NCBI GenBank assembly: GCA_019775845.1
Contig: JADQAV010000016.1
Location: forward strand, 246,021-310,020
From: Myrmaecium sp. VS I D KN 1
Taxonomy: Eukaryota > Ascomycota > Dothideomycetes > Valsariales > Valsariaceae
Length of the DNA stretch: 64,000 nucleotides
Direction: 5' to 3'
Part shown: positions 11,827-22,584 of the stretch, piece by piece
How positions within the stretch are numbered: position 1 is the first letter of the stretch
Layout: the number at the start of each line of letters is the position of its first letter
The notes under the pieces: model-generated
The model's input: only the letters and a program-made list of their open reading frames with translations
Database searches by the model: none
What the model was told of the DNA's origin: nothing
Program-made: the position numbers and the translations under genes

Positions 11827-12794
11827 ATTAACGCCGAGAAATCTTTGCATATTGAAAGCAAGCGACGTTTTTGTTACTTTTCCTTATATACTTCTCGTTC
11901 TCTTTCTTTGAATATTCCGGTTTGATCTCTTCTCCGCGTTTCACCCCATTTGCTTGCCTGTTTACTTCGTTTTCCTCTTTTTATATCTGTACACCTTCAT
12001 AAGCACGTCGAAAATGATCCTCAGGCACCACCACCACTACCCGTCATTATCGTCATCACTGCACATTCCAATCTGTCAAGTATGTGGGGAGGATCTCGTG
12101 GTTTCTCGATTTTCTGTCCCTCTGGTTCCTTTTGTTTCAAACTTTTCGATGTTTGGGGGGGGGGGGGGGGGGGGGGGGGGGGNNTTTTCGATGTTTCACC
12201 CCCCCCCCCCCTCTCTCTCTCTCTCACTCTTTCTTGTTTCCTTCTTTCTTTTAACCTATCCTTCCAAACGCGATACCATGTCCTTTTTTCTTTTTTGCCT
12301 TGTCCTTCTCATATCAAGTTTGTTGGGGGTCGTCTATTTATTTTATTAGGAGGTTTAACTCTTTGTTTTCTGTGTTCTGTGTGTATGTATGTAGGGAAGA
12401 TGTACGCGTGTTCTTGAGAGGGAATCGATCAAATATCTTTGGTATATCTCCCTGCTTTGCTTCCCTTTGCTTTGCTTCTGCTTTTCCCGTTCGAGGAAGG
12501 TATGAGTGGAAAGACTCCGTGACACGGTAACCCGCGTCCCCTGTTCGACCACTTCCGCTTCCGCCTCCGCAGGCGACGCTGCAGGGCATGTGGGGAAACG
12601 AGGTAAGTAGTAGCCGTGGACGTGGTTCCTTCCTCGAATCCTGTCGGGGTGGCATACTGTAGGAAGTGCATATTACATTTCATTGCTTCGCATCGCCCTT
12701 TCCCCTTCTTCCCTGCACTCTTCTCCCTCATCTCCCAGACCATAAGCTTCGAGATTCGAGAAACTGCCAAGCGACCAGCTAGGTACCGTCCAGC
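11827..12794. other. Intergenic region with an assembly flaw
   Basis: This holds the 3' UTR of the acyltransferase gene and the 3' side of the DUF2196 gene. It is T/C-rich. The homopolymer/NN block at 12143-12211 is described separately. No gene is seen. Confidence 0.5.
12143..12211. other. Unresolved assembly joint: G run, NN, C run with duplicated flank
   Basis: The 12-mer ttttcgatgttt occurs at 12143-12154, directly before a 28-base G run. It occurs again at 12185-12196, directly after two N bases, and is followed by caccc and a 13-base C run. Identical flanks on both sides of an NN suggest that two contig ends covering the same spot were abutted, or that a homopolymer was mis-scaffolded. 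The G run is probably not real as written. Confidence 0.8.
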
Positions 12795-13436
12795 TCACTC
12801 GAAGTGACTTTGGACGTGATGCTGCACGGCGACCTCGTCGCCCTCAAAAACATGGCAGACCGGGCAATGCGCCGTCACCGCCGGTGATGCTGCCTCCCCA
12901 TGCCCGTCCCCTTCCGCATCCCCATCAACGACAGCGCCATCACGCACTCCCTTCTTCCCCCTCCCCTTCCCCTTCCCCCTCCTATTACCCGGCGCAACAA
13001 CATAATCCAACAAACTCGCCTCCACCCCGCCTTCTTCCTCCTCCCCCCGTCCCAGCGGGAGCGCATACCCATCCGCCCTAAAATCCCTCCCACCAAACCC
13101 TCCCCTCCGACCACCACCACCCTCCCCATCCCTCCCCAACCCCGCCCCGGGACCCCCCACCTCGGCCTCCCCGCGCTCCCCCTCGGCGGCAGAAACCATG
13201 CGCTGCACCCGCCCGACGCGTCCGTCGCGCAGGCGCACTTTGATTCCTCGGGGGTGGTTCCCGCGGGTCAGGAGCGCGTCGACGATGCCTTGGACTTGAC
13301 GCCCGGTGCGCTGGTCGGCTTTGAGGGTGATGGATACGCTGGCGCCGGGGCGGACGTGGGGGGTTGTTGGGACGGGGTTTGAGGGGGAGGGGTTGGAGGT
13401 GGTGTTGGGGTTTTTGTTGTGAGGGGGGCGGTTCAT
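12795..13436 (-). CDS. DUF2196 (YwbE-like) protein with C-terminal CCHH zinc finger
   Basis: A single exon. The core RPGASVSITLKADQRTGRQ followed by QGIVDALLTRGNHPRGIKVRLRDG is the DUF2196/YwbE fold, known from Bacillus and widespread in fungi but without assigned function. A Gly-rich basic linker follows, then a C-terminal CPVC...HHVQSHFE finger of UBZ4-like spacing, which could bind ubiquitin or nucleic acid. The start at 13436 has an ideal CACCACCATG context and lies shortly before the conserved domain. An upstream in-frame ATG at 13577 would add 47 residues ending ARPLHTT, which resemble a mitochondrial presequence, so a longer targeted form is possible. It is divergent from the acyltransferase gene at 14024. 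The homology is clear; the role is unknown. Confidence 0.8.
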   Translation of the reverse strand: MNRPPHNKNPNTTSNPSPSNPVPTTPHVRPGASVSITLKADQRTGRQVQGIVDALLTRGNHPRGIKVRLRDGRVGRVQRMVSAAEGERGEAEVGGPGAGLGRDGEGGGGRRGGFGGRDFRADGYALPLGRGEEEEGGVEASLLDYVVAPGNRRGKGKGRGKKGVRDGAVVDGDAEGDGHGEAASPAVTAHCPVCHVFEGDEVAVQHHVQSHFE

Positions 13437-14023
13437 GGTGGTGTGGAGAGGGCGTGCGGCGAGGAGGGTGAGGTGGATGGGTGAGGGTGTGAATGCTGTG
13501 TGGGTGTGGGAGAGGGTGGTGACCCTGGTGTTGGCGGTGATGATGGGGAGGTTTTGCAGCGCTAGGCGCATGCGCATGCTTTCGTTTGGTGGTTGGTGTT
13601 TGGTGGTTGGTGGTGATGTGAACTGTCGATCGGATGCGATGCGGCGTGATGCGATGCGATATGATCGGAGGCTCCGCGGGTTCGGTGGGTGGGCGCCCGG
13701 GCCAACGTGAGGCGATCCGCTGTTTGCTTGACGGACCACTCACGGCTGATCTTTTTCCTCCACACGATTTTACCGGTGCGGCCACTCCCGACGGCTCTGT
13801 CTGCCATCCGCCCTCCGCCCTCTTGCCCTCCGCCCTCCGCCAATGCTGCTTCTCCCCGCCGCGCTCACGCGATGCTGATGATTTCCCTCGTTGCTTGCAT
13901 GGACAGCCGATAAGACCTGCTGTAACGACAGCCTGCCAGAGCTCCTCCTTGCTCCCCCCCCCCAATCCCCCCAGACCTTCTACCCCGCAAACCTTCCCTC
14001 CTCCACTCGCTTGCCCCGCCACA
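13437..14023. promoter_or_regulatory. Divergent promoter region between DUF2196 and siderophore acyltransferase genes
   Basis: About 590 bp between two start codons, GC-rich, with CT-rich stretches just before 14024. A GATAAG core lies near 13910. The GATA repressor of siderophore genes binds extended GATA motifs, but the full ATCWGATAA form is not present, so iron control is not shown. Confidence 0.35.
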
Positions 14024-15711
14024 ATGGCTCCTTCGGTCGTTCACCTTCCCAACGGCCAGAACCTGACCGTCACTCCGGTCTTCGGCGGACTCTACTTCAA
14101 GTCGAACGAGTGGAACTCCAGCAACCACCAGTCCCCCTTCCCCCCGGGCTGGACCATCGTCCTTAACTCCGAGGACGACGAGGACGACGAGCAGGAGCCG
14201 ACCAGCGACGTCGACGCGAACCTGGACTCCTCTGAGAGCGACACTATCCGCCCAGCTCGAACGCGCGCCGTCCATCGCTACCGTCAGCCGACTCTGCAGA
14301 ACGACCACCTCTACATCTCCTCCATCTCGAATCCCAACAGCCATGACTTCAAGCCGGCGACATCCCCGACGCGCCAGCTGGCCATGATGCTGTGGGCCAC
14401 GCTCTGGTGGTACTTCCACCAGCCCGAGCCGAACCCTCGCATGACCACCCACACATCTCAGAAGACCGCCGAGGAGGGGAAGCCTAAGGGCGAATGGCGG
14501 ATCAACATCAACCGAGAGGGCATCTTCAAGGGCAGAGTCGTCCTGGCCAAGTTGGAGCGCATGGGCCTGATCGCGAGCGAGGACTCCAGCGTCGGGGTGG
14601 AGATCCACGAGCGCACCGGGGCCGGGTGGCGGAACATGTTCGTGAGCAGGCGGTCGTTCTGGCAGCTGGACCCACGCATCTACCTCTTCACCCTCTCTCG
14701 CGCCACCCATTCCCCCTATCCGCCCACCTCGCCGTACTCATCGAGGCCCAGCTCTCCCAGCGGAACCCAGGAATCGAAGAACAAACAGCGCAAGGACCTC
14801 CCGGACCCGGTCGCTCACGGCCTGTGGTCGCCGGCGGCGCCCGGCCCTTTCCACTCGTCGAGCCACCTCCCGACGTACTTTCCGCCGCCGCCTCCGCAGT
14901 ACGTCTTCACCAACGGTGTCCGACATCCGATCCGCCCCAAACCTCCCCGGCAAGGGGAGACCTTCTATACTCGCTACATCCCCAGCCTCGGCCAATACCT
15001 GTCGTTCCGCGTCGCCACCATCTTCAACAAGCCTTTGCGGCATCATGGTCCCAACGCCTCTGTCTCTTCGAGCACCAGCTCCCTGAACGCGCGCTTCTCC
15101 CAGCACAGCATCTCCGAGAACATCGTCCCGACCGTATCGAGCTTCGACCAGGAGGCCTCCGACCTGGAGCTGCTGCACAAGTGGATGAACAACCCCCGCG
15201 TCAGCCACTTCTGGGGCGAGCAGGGCCCGATCGAGCACCAAGAGCAGTTCCTCAAGCACGCCCTGAGCAGCAAGCACTCCTTCCCCGTGATCGGCTGCTG
15301 GGACGGGAAGCCGTTCGGCTACTTCGAGCTCTACTGGGTCAAGGAGGATATCCTGGGCCGGCACCTCGGCGGCGACGTGCGGGACTACGATCGCGGCATC
15401 CATTGCTTGGTCGGCGAGGAGGAGTACCGGGGCCCGCATCGCGTCAAGGTCTGGCTGAGCGCCCTGGTGCACTATTGCTGGCTGGCGGATCTTCGCACTG
15501 AGACGGTTATGCTGGAACCACGGGTGGATAATGAGAAGTGAGTTGATCGCATTGTGCTTTGATCTATTTTTTTTCCTCTAACATCTTTATCAGGCTCAAG
15601 AAATACTGTACCGAGGTGGGCTTCTTCAAGGAGAGGGAGGTCAGCTTCCCGCACAAGCAGTCGAACTTGATGAAGATCCGGAGGGATACGTGGGAACATC
15701 CTCACCTGTGA
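14024..15711 (+). CDS. SidF/SidL-type N5-hydroxyornithine acyltransferase
   Basis: Exons 14024-15537 and 15594-15711 join in frame to 543 aa. The C-terminal ~170 residues are an AlcB/IucB-type GNAT domain (Acetyltransf_8). It starts near Trp387 with [16 protein letters not shown], followed by [39 protein letters not shown] and the terminal [19 protein letters not shown]. Fungal members acylate N5-hydroxyornithine: SidF uses anhydromevalonyl-CoA for extracellular fusarinines, SidL uses acetyl-CoA for ferricrocin. The N-terminal half is the usual poorly conserved part, with the block [11 protein letters not shown] and Pro/Ser-rich linkers. No C-terminal peroxisomal SKL-type signal is seen (it ends EHPHL). 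That and the absence of other siderophore genes lean slightly to SidL, but the acyl donor cannot be decided from sequence. Confidence 0.85.
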
Positions 15712-16347
15712 TGACGTTGAACACAATGGTTTGTTACTCATTCCTGGAATGGGCTTTTCGGTAGGTTTAGGGATAAAAAATGGGGAATGAGGGCATGGTA
15801 AACTAGGCGGAGATTATGAATGTAACGGCCGACATATATATACACACAGATACACAATGGCTTTTGGGAAAGGAGCGCGAGATGGGAATGGTTTGATCCA
15901 TTTCGTTCCGGAAAGGGTAGCATTTGAGAGGGGTATTGAGCTCTGCATGTTGGAAGGAAGTAAAGAATCTACAGAATCATGCACTGTGAACTGCGTCTTT
16001 TAGCCTTTCGATGCTCGTGTATGAGTTCTATGCTCTCTGTGCGAATCGAGCGTCGGGCTTCTGCTGACCACCCCCACGGTCCAATGAGCGCGACGGAATT
16101 TTGGGTTGCGTCAGGAAAATCCGAGGAAAGGACAGCTGAGTCACGTGCACCCGCCGAACGATCCGCCAACGCCGAAAATGCTTGGAACCTTGACGACTTC
16201 ACCCGAAACCCCCAACCCCATCTCTCTCTCTTCTGCCTTCGCTTTTATCCATCAACGAAGCCAATTGGTTCCCTTTCCCCCGTCGACCGTCCGACGATTG
16301 GATTTCCTTTAACTTTCAACAAACTCGACCGCGAATCAAAACCAACA
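15712..16347. other. Intergenic region upstream of QCR6
   Basis: 3' UTR of the acyltransferase gene followed by the QCR6 promoter. The last ~150 bp are CT-rich, as usual before fungal start sites. No gene is seen. Confidence 0.5.
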
Positions 16348-17180
16348 ATGGGTATCTTCGACTGGTTCGTCGCGCCGTCCGTGGACGCGGAGGCGCCCCG
16401 GGACGTCGAGACGGCCGACGAGAGCAACCAGGAGGGCGCCGGCCGGCACGGGACGACGACGCAGCAGGCCGGCCAGGCGGCCGTCCGGGGCGGCGTGTCG
16501 ACCAAGGAGTCGCCCGCCTCGACCGAGGCCGAGGAGGCCGCCGGCGCGGAGGAGGACGCGAACAAGGCCGACGCCGACAAGGCCGCCGCCCGGACCGCCG
16601 GGGAGCCGGAGCAGGGCCACAAGCCGGGCCAGGAGGGCGGCGCGGAGGCGGCGGGCAATGTGCCGGAGAATGAGGAGGAGGAGGAAGAAGAGGAGGAGGA
16701 GGAGGAGCCTGAGGACCCGTTGCCTAAGTACCAGGAGGGTGAGTGTTGACTCTTTTTTTTTTCGGGAGTGTTGGCGGCATCAATGGTTGTTGCTTGAGCT
16801 GCAGAGGCTTCTAGTCATGTCAATTCCGCTGCCATTGAGCTGTTTCCGTACGTCGTTGTTGGTTTCGACGGTTTTTGCTGACTGTGATGACGCAGAGTGC
16901 ATGGAGACGACCTGCCACAGCGCCAAGCACCACTACGACGAGTGCGCCGCCCGCGTCACGCAGCAGATCGAGGAGGATGGCAAGGCTAAGGAGGACTGCG
17001 TGGAAGAATGTGAGTGACCAAACATTGCCTGCATCCGGAGATTCGCGTCTTTCTACAACGTCGTCGAGGACTCGACCAATTGCTTGGAACGACGACATGC
17101 TAACCATTGCATTAGTCTTCCACCTCATGCACTGCGCCAACGAATGCGCTGCCCCCAAGCTCTGGAGCACCCTCAAGTAA
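16348..17180 (+). CDS. QCR6: Ubiquinol-cytochrome c reductase hinge protein (complex III subunit 6)
   Basis: Exons 16348-16738, 16896-17009 and 17116-17180 join in frame to 189 aa. QCR6 is the acidic hinge subunit of the mitochondrial bc1 complex, facing the intermembrane space and helping the cytochrome c1-cytochrome c interaction. The conserved part is C-terminal: ECMETTCHSAKHHYDECAAR and EDCVEEFFHLMHCANECAAP, with the paired cysteines that form the helical hairpin disulfides. Before it lies a long low-complexity Glu/Ala/Gly region with a nearly unbroken Glu run (GAG/GAA codons 16672-16706). That makes the protein longer than yeast Qcr6 (~150 aa). Both introns fall inside the conserved part. 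I rejected an optional 43-nt cassette inside intron 1 because direct joining restores the family sequence. Confidence 0.93.
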
Positions 17181-18449
17181 ACGCCTCCCGCCTGTACGCT
17201 GTCCCGGCCGTCATCTCTATTTCAATCATTCCCGTCTCGAACCCGAAGATACTTCCTTCTTCTTTGGACCTCTCGAACCACGGCTCGTGTACGGTTACAC
17301 AGCGACATTGACGGGGTTTGGGCCTCGCGCGCGAAGCTCAGGGTTTTGACTGTACATAACCTGTATTACTCCCTGCCTATTCATCCCCCACCCCCCCTTT
17401 CACCCGGAGAGAAAAGAACAAGAAAATCACATGTACGACTTCTTTTTGAGTTGTAGGTAGCGGGAGAGATGGTTGTAGCGTAGATTTGGAATTTCATGTT
17501 GTCATTTTGCCAATTCACATATGCACGCACTTTTCTGGATTGTATCAATTTCCCTCATATGTTGGTGATGACGATGATGATGATTCGCACCACCTCCCGC
17601 GTTGTGAGCCCATTCAGAGCACGGATTGTTTAAACCAATATCAGGAGGTTTGTGGATGTTGGAAGCGCCATTAACAGGTGATCCTCTCTGTTTCTCCTGT
17701 TCGGTCAAATATATCCTAAAGGTCCGGCGCCGTCAGTGGGCTGCGGCCAGCTGTGAGCGAGCCAGATCGCTCGCTTGAGCATCTGGAGTGATATGATAAT
17801 AAGTATTCCTCGACCGGTCATTGTTTGGATGTACTACCTACTTGTTTATATATCTGCTGGGCGACACTCATGCCTGGTTCGGGGGATCAGCACCATTATT
17901 ATCATCACCACCGCCGCCACTACCTACGGCTGTACTGTACCTCTTTCTTTTTCCGATCAATGGTGATTTGACAGTCACACCGCTGATGTTTATTTTCTTT
18001 GTAGTCGGTGCCTACTGGTTCTATGATCAATCCATAGAACAACACACATATATATCAGAATACACTCACCATCTACGGCACCGCAGATCGCCAGCAACCT
18101 GGTCGCTGTCTCTCGCCCTAGCCGAATAACACCCTGTCACCCCCTCCCTCCCTGGCGCGCCCGCCCAACGGGTGACGAAGAAAATTAATCTTCCTTGATG
18201 AAGAAGACGAGAAGGCTACGGTACCACCTGGCCTCTCGTCTCCCTCCTACCCCTCCCCCCTCCTCCCCCACTATCACTATCACTATCACTATCACTATCA
18301 TCAACACCACAACCGCCACCTCGCCGGTCAACGGCAACCGCCTAGTCGCCGCGCGGTCTTCATCTTCATCTTCTCCGTTGCTGCAGCAGAAGCAGAAGCA
18401 GAAGCAGGAGCAATAGCAAAAGCAGCGCACGCTATCATCCTCCGACGGC
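17181..18449. other. Intergenic region with simple repeats
   Basis: 3' UTR of QCR6 and promoter/5' UTR of the MFS gene. Five perfect tandem copies of CTATCA lie at 18271-18300, and GAT/GAC-rich stretches lie near 17565-17585. No gene is seen. Confidence 0.5.
18271..18300 (+). repeat. (CTATCA)5 microsatellite
   Basis: Five exact tandem hexamers in the leader region of the MFS transporter gene. Confidence 0.9.
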
Positions 18450-20526
18450 ATGGACGTCGAACCCAAACTCCGTGACCTTGACGGGAAGCGGGAGCGGGAG
18501 GATCCCGACAACGACGACAACGACGATGATAAGCGCTCCACCGCTCCACCGCGGGAGCGCGAAGTCGCCGCGCCTCATGATGAGCGGGCCGCTGCATCTT
18601 CCTCCTCCTCCTCTTCCTCTTCATCTTCTTCCTCTTCGTCGTCGAGGTCGTCAGGCGCAAACGATGATGCGGCATGGTTCCCCCACCGCTGGCGTTGGCG
18701 TTGGCGTCGCCGTCGCCAGCGTAATACTAGCCCCCCGGCGCGGTTCCGGGTGTATAAGCGGCGGTGGTTGGGGTTGGGGCATCTGGTGCTGTTGAATGTG
18801 GTTGTTAGTTGGGATGTACGGTTTTATCTCCTTTTCCTTGTTTTTCTTTGTCACTGTCGTTGTTCTTATTTCACTCTTCTCATCCATCGCGTCCCGTCTC
18901 GCGAGGCTCAAGATTGCTAACGGGACCGCCCACCACAACACCTTCAGTGGTTGACCTTTGCGCCCGTCTCCAAAACGTCGGCCGAGTACTACGGCGTGTC
19001 GGAAACGGCGATCAACTGGCTGAGCACCGGATTCCTCTTCGCCTTCGTGGCTATCTGCCCGTACGTCGCTTCGTGCTTCAGCCTTGTCGGTTGTGCTGCT
19101 TCCTAGTGCTGACGTCTATCAACCCTACCCTCTCTCTTCCCTTCACAGCCTCGCCATCTGGACCTTAAACCGCGGTCCTAAGCTCGCCATCGTCGTCTCC
19201 AGCGTGCTGTTGCTGCTGGGGAATTGGATCCGCTACGCGGGCACGCGGGCCACCGGCGGTCACTATGGCGTCGTCATGTTCGGTCAGATCCTGACCGGTC
19301 TTGCGCAGCCCTTCGTCCTCTCCGCCCCGACCCGCTACAGCGACCTGTGGTTCAGCGAGAAAGGGAGGGTGTCCGCGACGGCTGTCATGTCGCTGGCGAA
19401 TCCGTTTGGAGGCGCGGTAAGCAGAGACCTCTGAGAGGTTGCTTTTCCTATGCGAGTCAGGCTTCTTGACTGACAGGTTCCATTCGACAACAGCTCGGTC
19501 AACTCATCAACCCGTTTTGGGCCGACAAGGCAAGCGAAGTGCCGAACATGGTGCTCTACGTAGCCATCATTGTGAGTTGGGAGCTTGACAACACACAGAT
19601 ACGTGACATTCTATCACGGCGCTGACTAAAGTCCGCAGTCCACGGTCGCCGCCCTGCCTTCCTTCTTCCTCCCGGCGCGTCCACCGACGCCTCCGTCCGC
19701 CTCCTCCGCCATTCCCAAGACGCCCCTCTCCACCTCCCTCCGCACGCTCATCCGCAGCCCCTCCTTCCACCTCATCCTGATCCCCTACAGCATCTTCGTC
19801 GCCCTATTCAACGCCTTCTCCTCCCTCCTCAACCAGATCCTCGAGCCGTACGGCTACTCCGAGTCCGAAGCCGGCATCTGCGGCGCCATCCTCATCCTCG
19901 TCGGCCTCGTCGCCGCCGCCTGCACCTCCCCCCTCATCGACCGCACCCACGCCTACCTCCCCGCCATCAAGTTCTTCGTCCCGCTCAACGCGATCTGCTA
20001 CGTCATCTTCATCTGGGCGCCCTCAGCCGCCTCCGGCGGCGCCGCGTCCGACGCAGCCCGGCTCGCGGCCCCGTACGTCGTCGCCGCCGTCATCGGCGCC
20101 GCCTCCTTCGCCCTCGTCCCCATCGCGCTCGAGTACCTCGCCGAGATCACCTGGCCGGCCTCGCCCGAGGTCAGCGCGACCCTCTGCTGGGCCGGCGGCC
20201 AGCTCTTCGGCGGCCTCTGCATCGTCATCATGGATGCGCTCAAGGGCATGTCCGGCGAACCCCCCGGCTCTATGAAGCGCGCCCTCATCTTCCAGGCTGT
20301 CCTCGCCGTCGCGGTGGTTGCCCCGCCGCTCTGCCTGGGCGTCAGGGCCCTTGGCCTCGCCGATGGTGCGCGCCGCAAGCGCTTCAGCAGGGATGTGGAA
20401 GGGGAGAGGGAGGGTGGAGAGGTGGGTCGGGGTGGGAGTGTGGATGGGGAGGGGGAGGGGGATGCCCGATTGACCGAGCATGCGGACGTGGAAAGAGGGC
20501 GGTCGAGCGACCATGATAACCACTGA
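18450..20526 (+). CDS. MFS transporter of the SLC49/FLVCR-like group
   Basis: Exons 18450-18815, 18948-19060, 19149-19416, 19494-19571 and 19639-20526 join in frame to 570 aa. The first ~95 residues are hydrophilic: Asp/Arg-rich with a 17-residue Ser run, then a [11 protein letters not shown] basic stretch. About twelve hydrophobic helices follow from [18 protein letters not shown] onward. Recognisable blocks are [69 protein letters not shown] and [20 protein letters not shown]. These match the fungal proteins related to human FLVCR1/2, MFSD7 and DIRC2 (SLC49), for which haem or small metabolites are proposed substrates. The C-terminal tail is Gly/Glu/Arg-rich. The substrate here is unknown. 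The extreme N-terminus is low complexity, so the start is less certain. Confidence 0.82.
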
Positions 20527-21097
20527 ACGATTGACATACTCGGGCTTTTTTGTGACTTATGATATCCCACACCGGTAGGGTTGATTTCCAGCGCGGCGTT
20601 TTTAGTGCTTTTCCTTCACTTTCCATATTCCCCTTTCATTCCTTCCCATCCTTCTCTGCCAACTATGTTTGATCATTGTTTCGTTCTGAGCTCCGGCAGC
20701 GATACAAAGCAGCGTACATCTCTTCGCTCCCTTAGATGGATCTCTTGTACACGGCTCCAACTTTTGATTCGACCTCGTCTTCCAGTAGCGAACGATATGG
20801 CGAGCTGATTCATTTGAACGTGCGTTTGGTGTCAATGTGTCTGCGTAATGATAGATAGCTCCGCGCCACGTCACGCGGCCCGAGATGCCTGCATTTCGGC
20901 TTGGAGCAACTCGATCCCACGCTGCTGTACGAGCCAGAATAGGAGATCGCGAAGAGAATGGTGTACTACGTTTAGGTGTCAAAGGGCTTAAAGAAGGATA
21001 TGTGATTGAGCAAGGGATATATTTACTCGTCCAATAATAATCCAATCGCTCCAAAGGGTGGCAGCCTCTAGGCTGATCCCGAATGCTCGATCATCAC
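20527..21097. other. Convergent intergenic region
   Basis: 3' flanks of the MFS and Stn1 genes. No gene or RNA is recognised. Confidence 0.5.
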
Positions 21098-22017
21098 CTA
21101 AATCAAAGCCCCCGCATTCATAATAACCTCCTCCTTCCTCCTCCTGACTTCCATCTTCTCCTCATACCTCCTCATCTTCCCCTCCCACACCCTCCTCTTC
21201 TCCGCCCTCCGCCGTTCGCGCTCCGCCCGCTCCCGCACCCTCCTCTCCTCCCCCCTCCTCTCCTCCTCCAACGCGCGCTCAATCCCCCGCACCTCCTCCA
21301 CCGACAACACCCACGGCCGTCCCAACACCCGCCGTCGAAACGCCGCCGTCTCCGCCCAGGCCCGCGCCTCCGCCCCCGTCGTCTCCACCACGCTGACCCG
21401 CTTCAGCTCCAGCTGCAGCGCGTCCCGCCACGTCCCGACCGTGCACTTCGCCTTGATCACCGTGCCCACATCAATAACCCAGCGGTCGCCCAGCACGACG
21501 TCGAACACCCCCGGCCGGCTGACGACGTCCAGGCCGTCGACGGCGGTGGTGGTCGAGGAGCCGTCCAGCGCGCCGCCGGCGCCCGGGGACGGCGGGTCCC
21601 GCACGATTTTCACCTCGATCGTCCGCCCGCTCCCGTCGTCGAGCGTCAGGAACGTGTACCGGCTGTTGATGTCGTCGATGGCGAGGACGAGGCCGACGAC
21701 CCGGACGAAGCGGATCGGGTGGTTGTGGTAGAAGAAGAGGTTTTGACCTAGATCGCGTCCGTATACGTATACGGCGGCGGAGTGTTAGAATTACCCACGG
21801 CGTCGTGACTTGAACCATGATGCGATCGCCATGATCCAGATTTTTCTTTCTTCTTTCTTTTCTTGTCTTTGGGCAAAAAAAACCCACCTTCAAACCCGGG
21901 CTCGGTGCGCAGCTGGTGCACGTCGGCGATGGTCAGCTTCACCCACGCATTGTACGTGGGCGAAAGGCGGAAGCAGTACGCGGGATAGATGGGCGGCGGT
22001 TGGTCCGACCGGTTCAT
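21098..22017 (-). CDS. STN1: Telomere-capping protein Stn1 (CST complex OB-fold subunit)
   Basis: Exons 21888-22017 and 21098-21747 (minus) join in frame to 259 aa. Stn1 works with Ten1 at telomeric single-stranded ends, in capping and in fill-in synthesis. The N-terminal OB fold is clear: IYPAYCFRLSPTYNAWVKLT, ADVHQL, then FFYHNHPIRFVRVVGLVLAI and DDINSRYTFLTLDDGSGRTI. The first strand block and DDGSGRTIEV are typical of Stn1 and RPA2-like folds. The C-terminal third is a highly charged Arg/Glu helix (probably coiled coil) rather than a visible winged-helix pair. The start at 22017 sits close to the conserved block. In-frame ATGs at 22107 and 22128 would add 30-37 residues that look like leader sequence. 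The 140-nt intron has donor GTGGGT and acceptor TCTAG. Confidence 0.88.
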
Positions 22018-22584
22018 GTCATGGCGCTGCTGTGTGTGGATGGAGAAAATGGAGGACGTTGGGATGTGCTGGTTCGATAGAGAGCGGGCGACGCGTCGTG
22101 AGTGCATGTCTCGGTAACTCGTGGTCACGTGAGCGCAGTAGCCCTTTCATGGTCAGCACCCAAATGAGGATTTCATTCCCTTTCACACCGCGCATCAGAG
22201 TCCTTAAGGTTGTAGAGGACTTTGTGAACCAGATCAGCGAAGACTTCGGAGTCCATTGGCTTGCAGACTATGAGCTTTGAACTTGAAGCAATACGGAGCA
22301 CAAGAACCTGGGCTTCTAAGCAGAGTGCCTGTTCGACGGTGCTCGGGGTGCATATGTATATTTATATTTGCCGTCATAACATAGTCTTCTTTTGGTTTTC
22401 TTCGATGACAAGCCATTAAGGAGCCTGTTCACTGGAATAACCTGATAGCCCATCACCCATTGCCCTACCTAATACCTAATAGCAAGACCATTCCCCCCAT
22501 TTGATGTCGCCAATGCAATGCAGGAACTCTACCAACACCCAAACGCCCATTGCTCCAGAAGAAAATCCCTTTCAACTGCCGTAA
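22018..22584. other. Intergenic region between Stn1 and DNAJC9-like genes
   Basis: Promoter of Stn1 and 3' flank of the J-protein gene, both on the minus strand. No gene is seen. Confidence 0.45.

Noticed and set aside
10819-11850. 343-codon minus-strand frame opposite the acyltransferase gene (and a 330-codon one at 9192-10184)
   Set aside because: Both are shadows of the GC-rich coding strand, Arg/Gly/Val-rich with no domain.
13078-14022. 314-codon minus-strand frame overlapping the DUF2196 gene start
   Set aside because: His/Pro/Arg-rich with no motif; it spans both the divergent promoter and the DUF2196 coding region in another frame.
16800-16850. Extra 43-nt exon inside QCR6 intron 1
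   Set aside because: Including it breaks the family sequence; direct joining gives the expected Cys-rich block.
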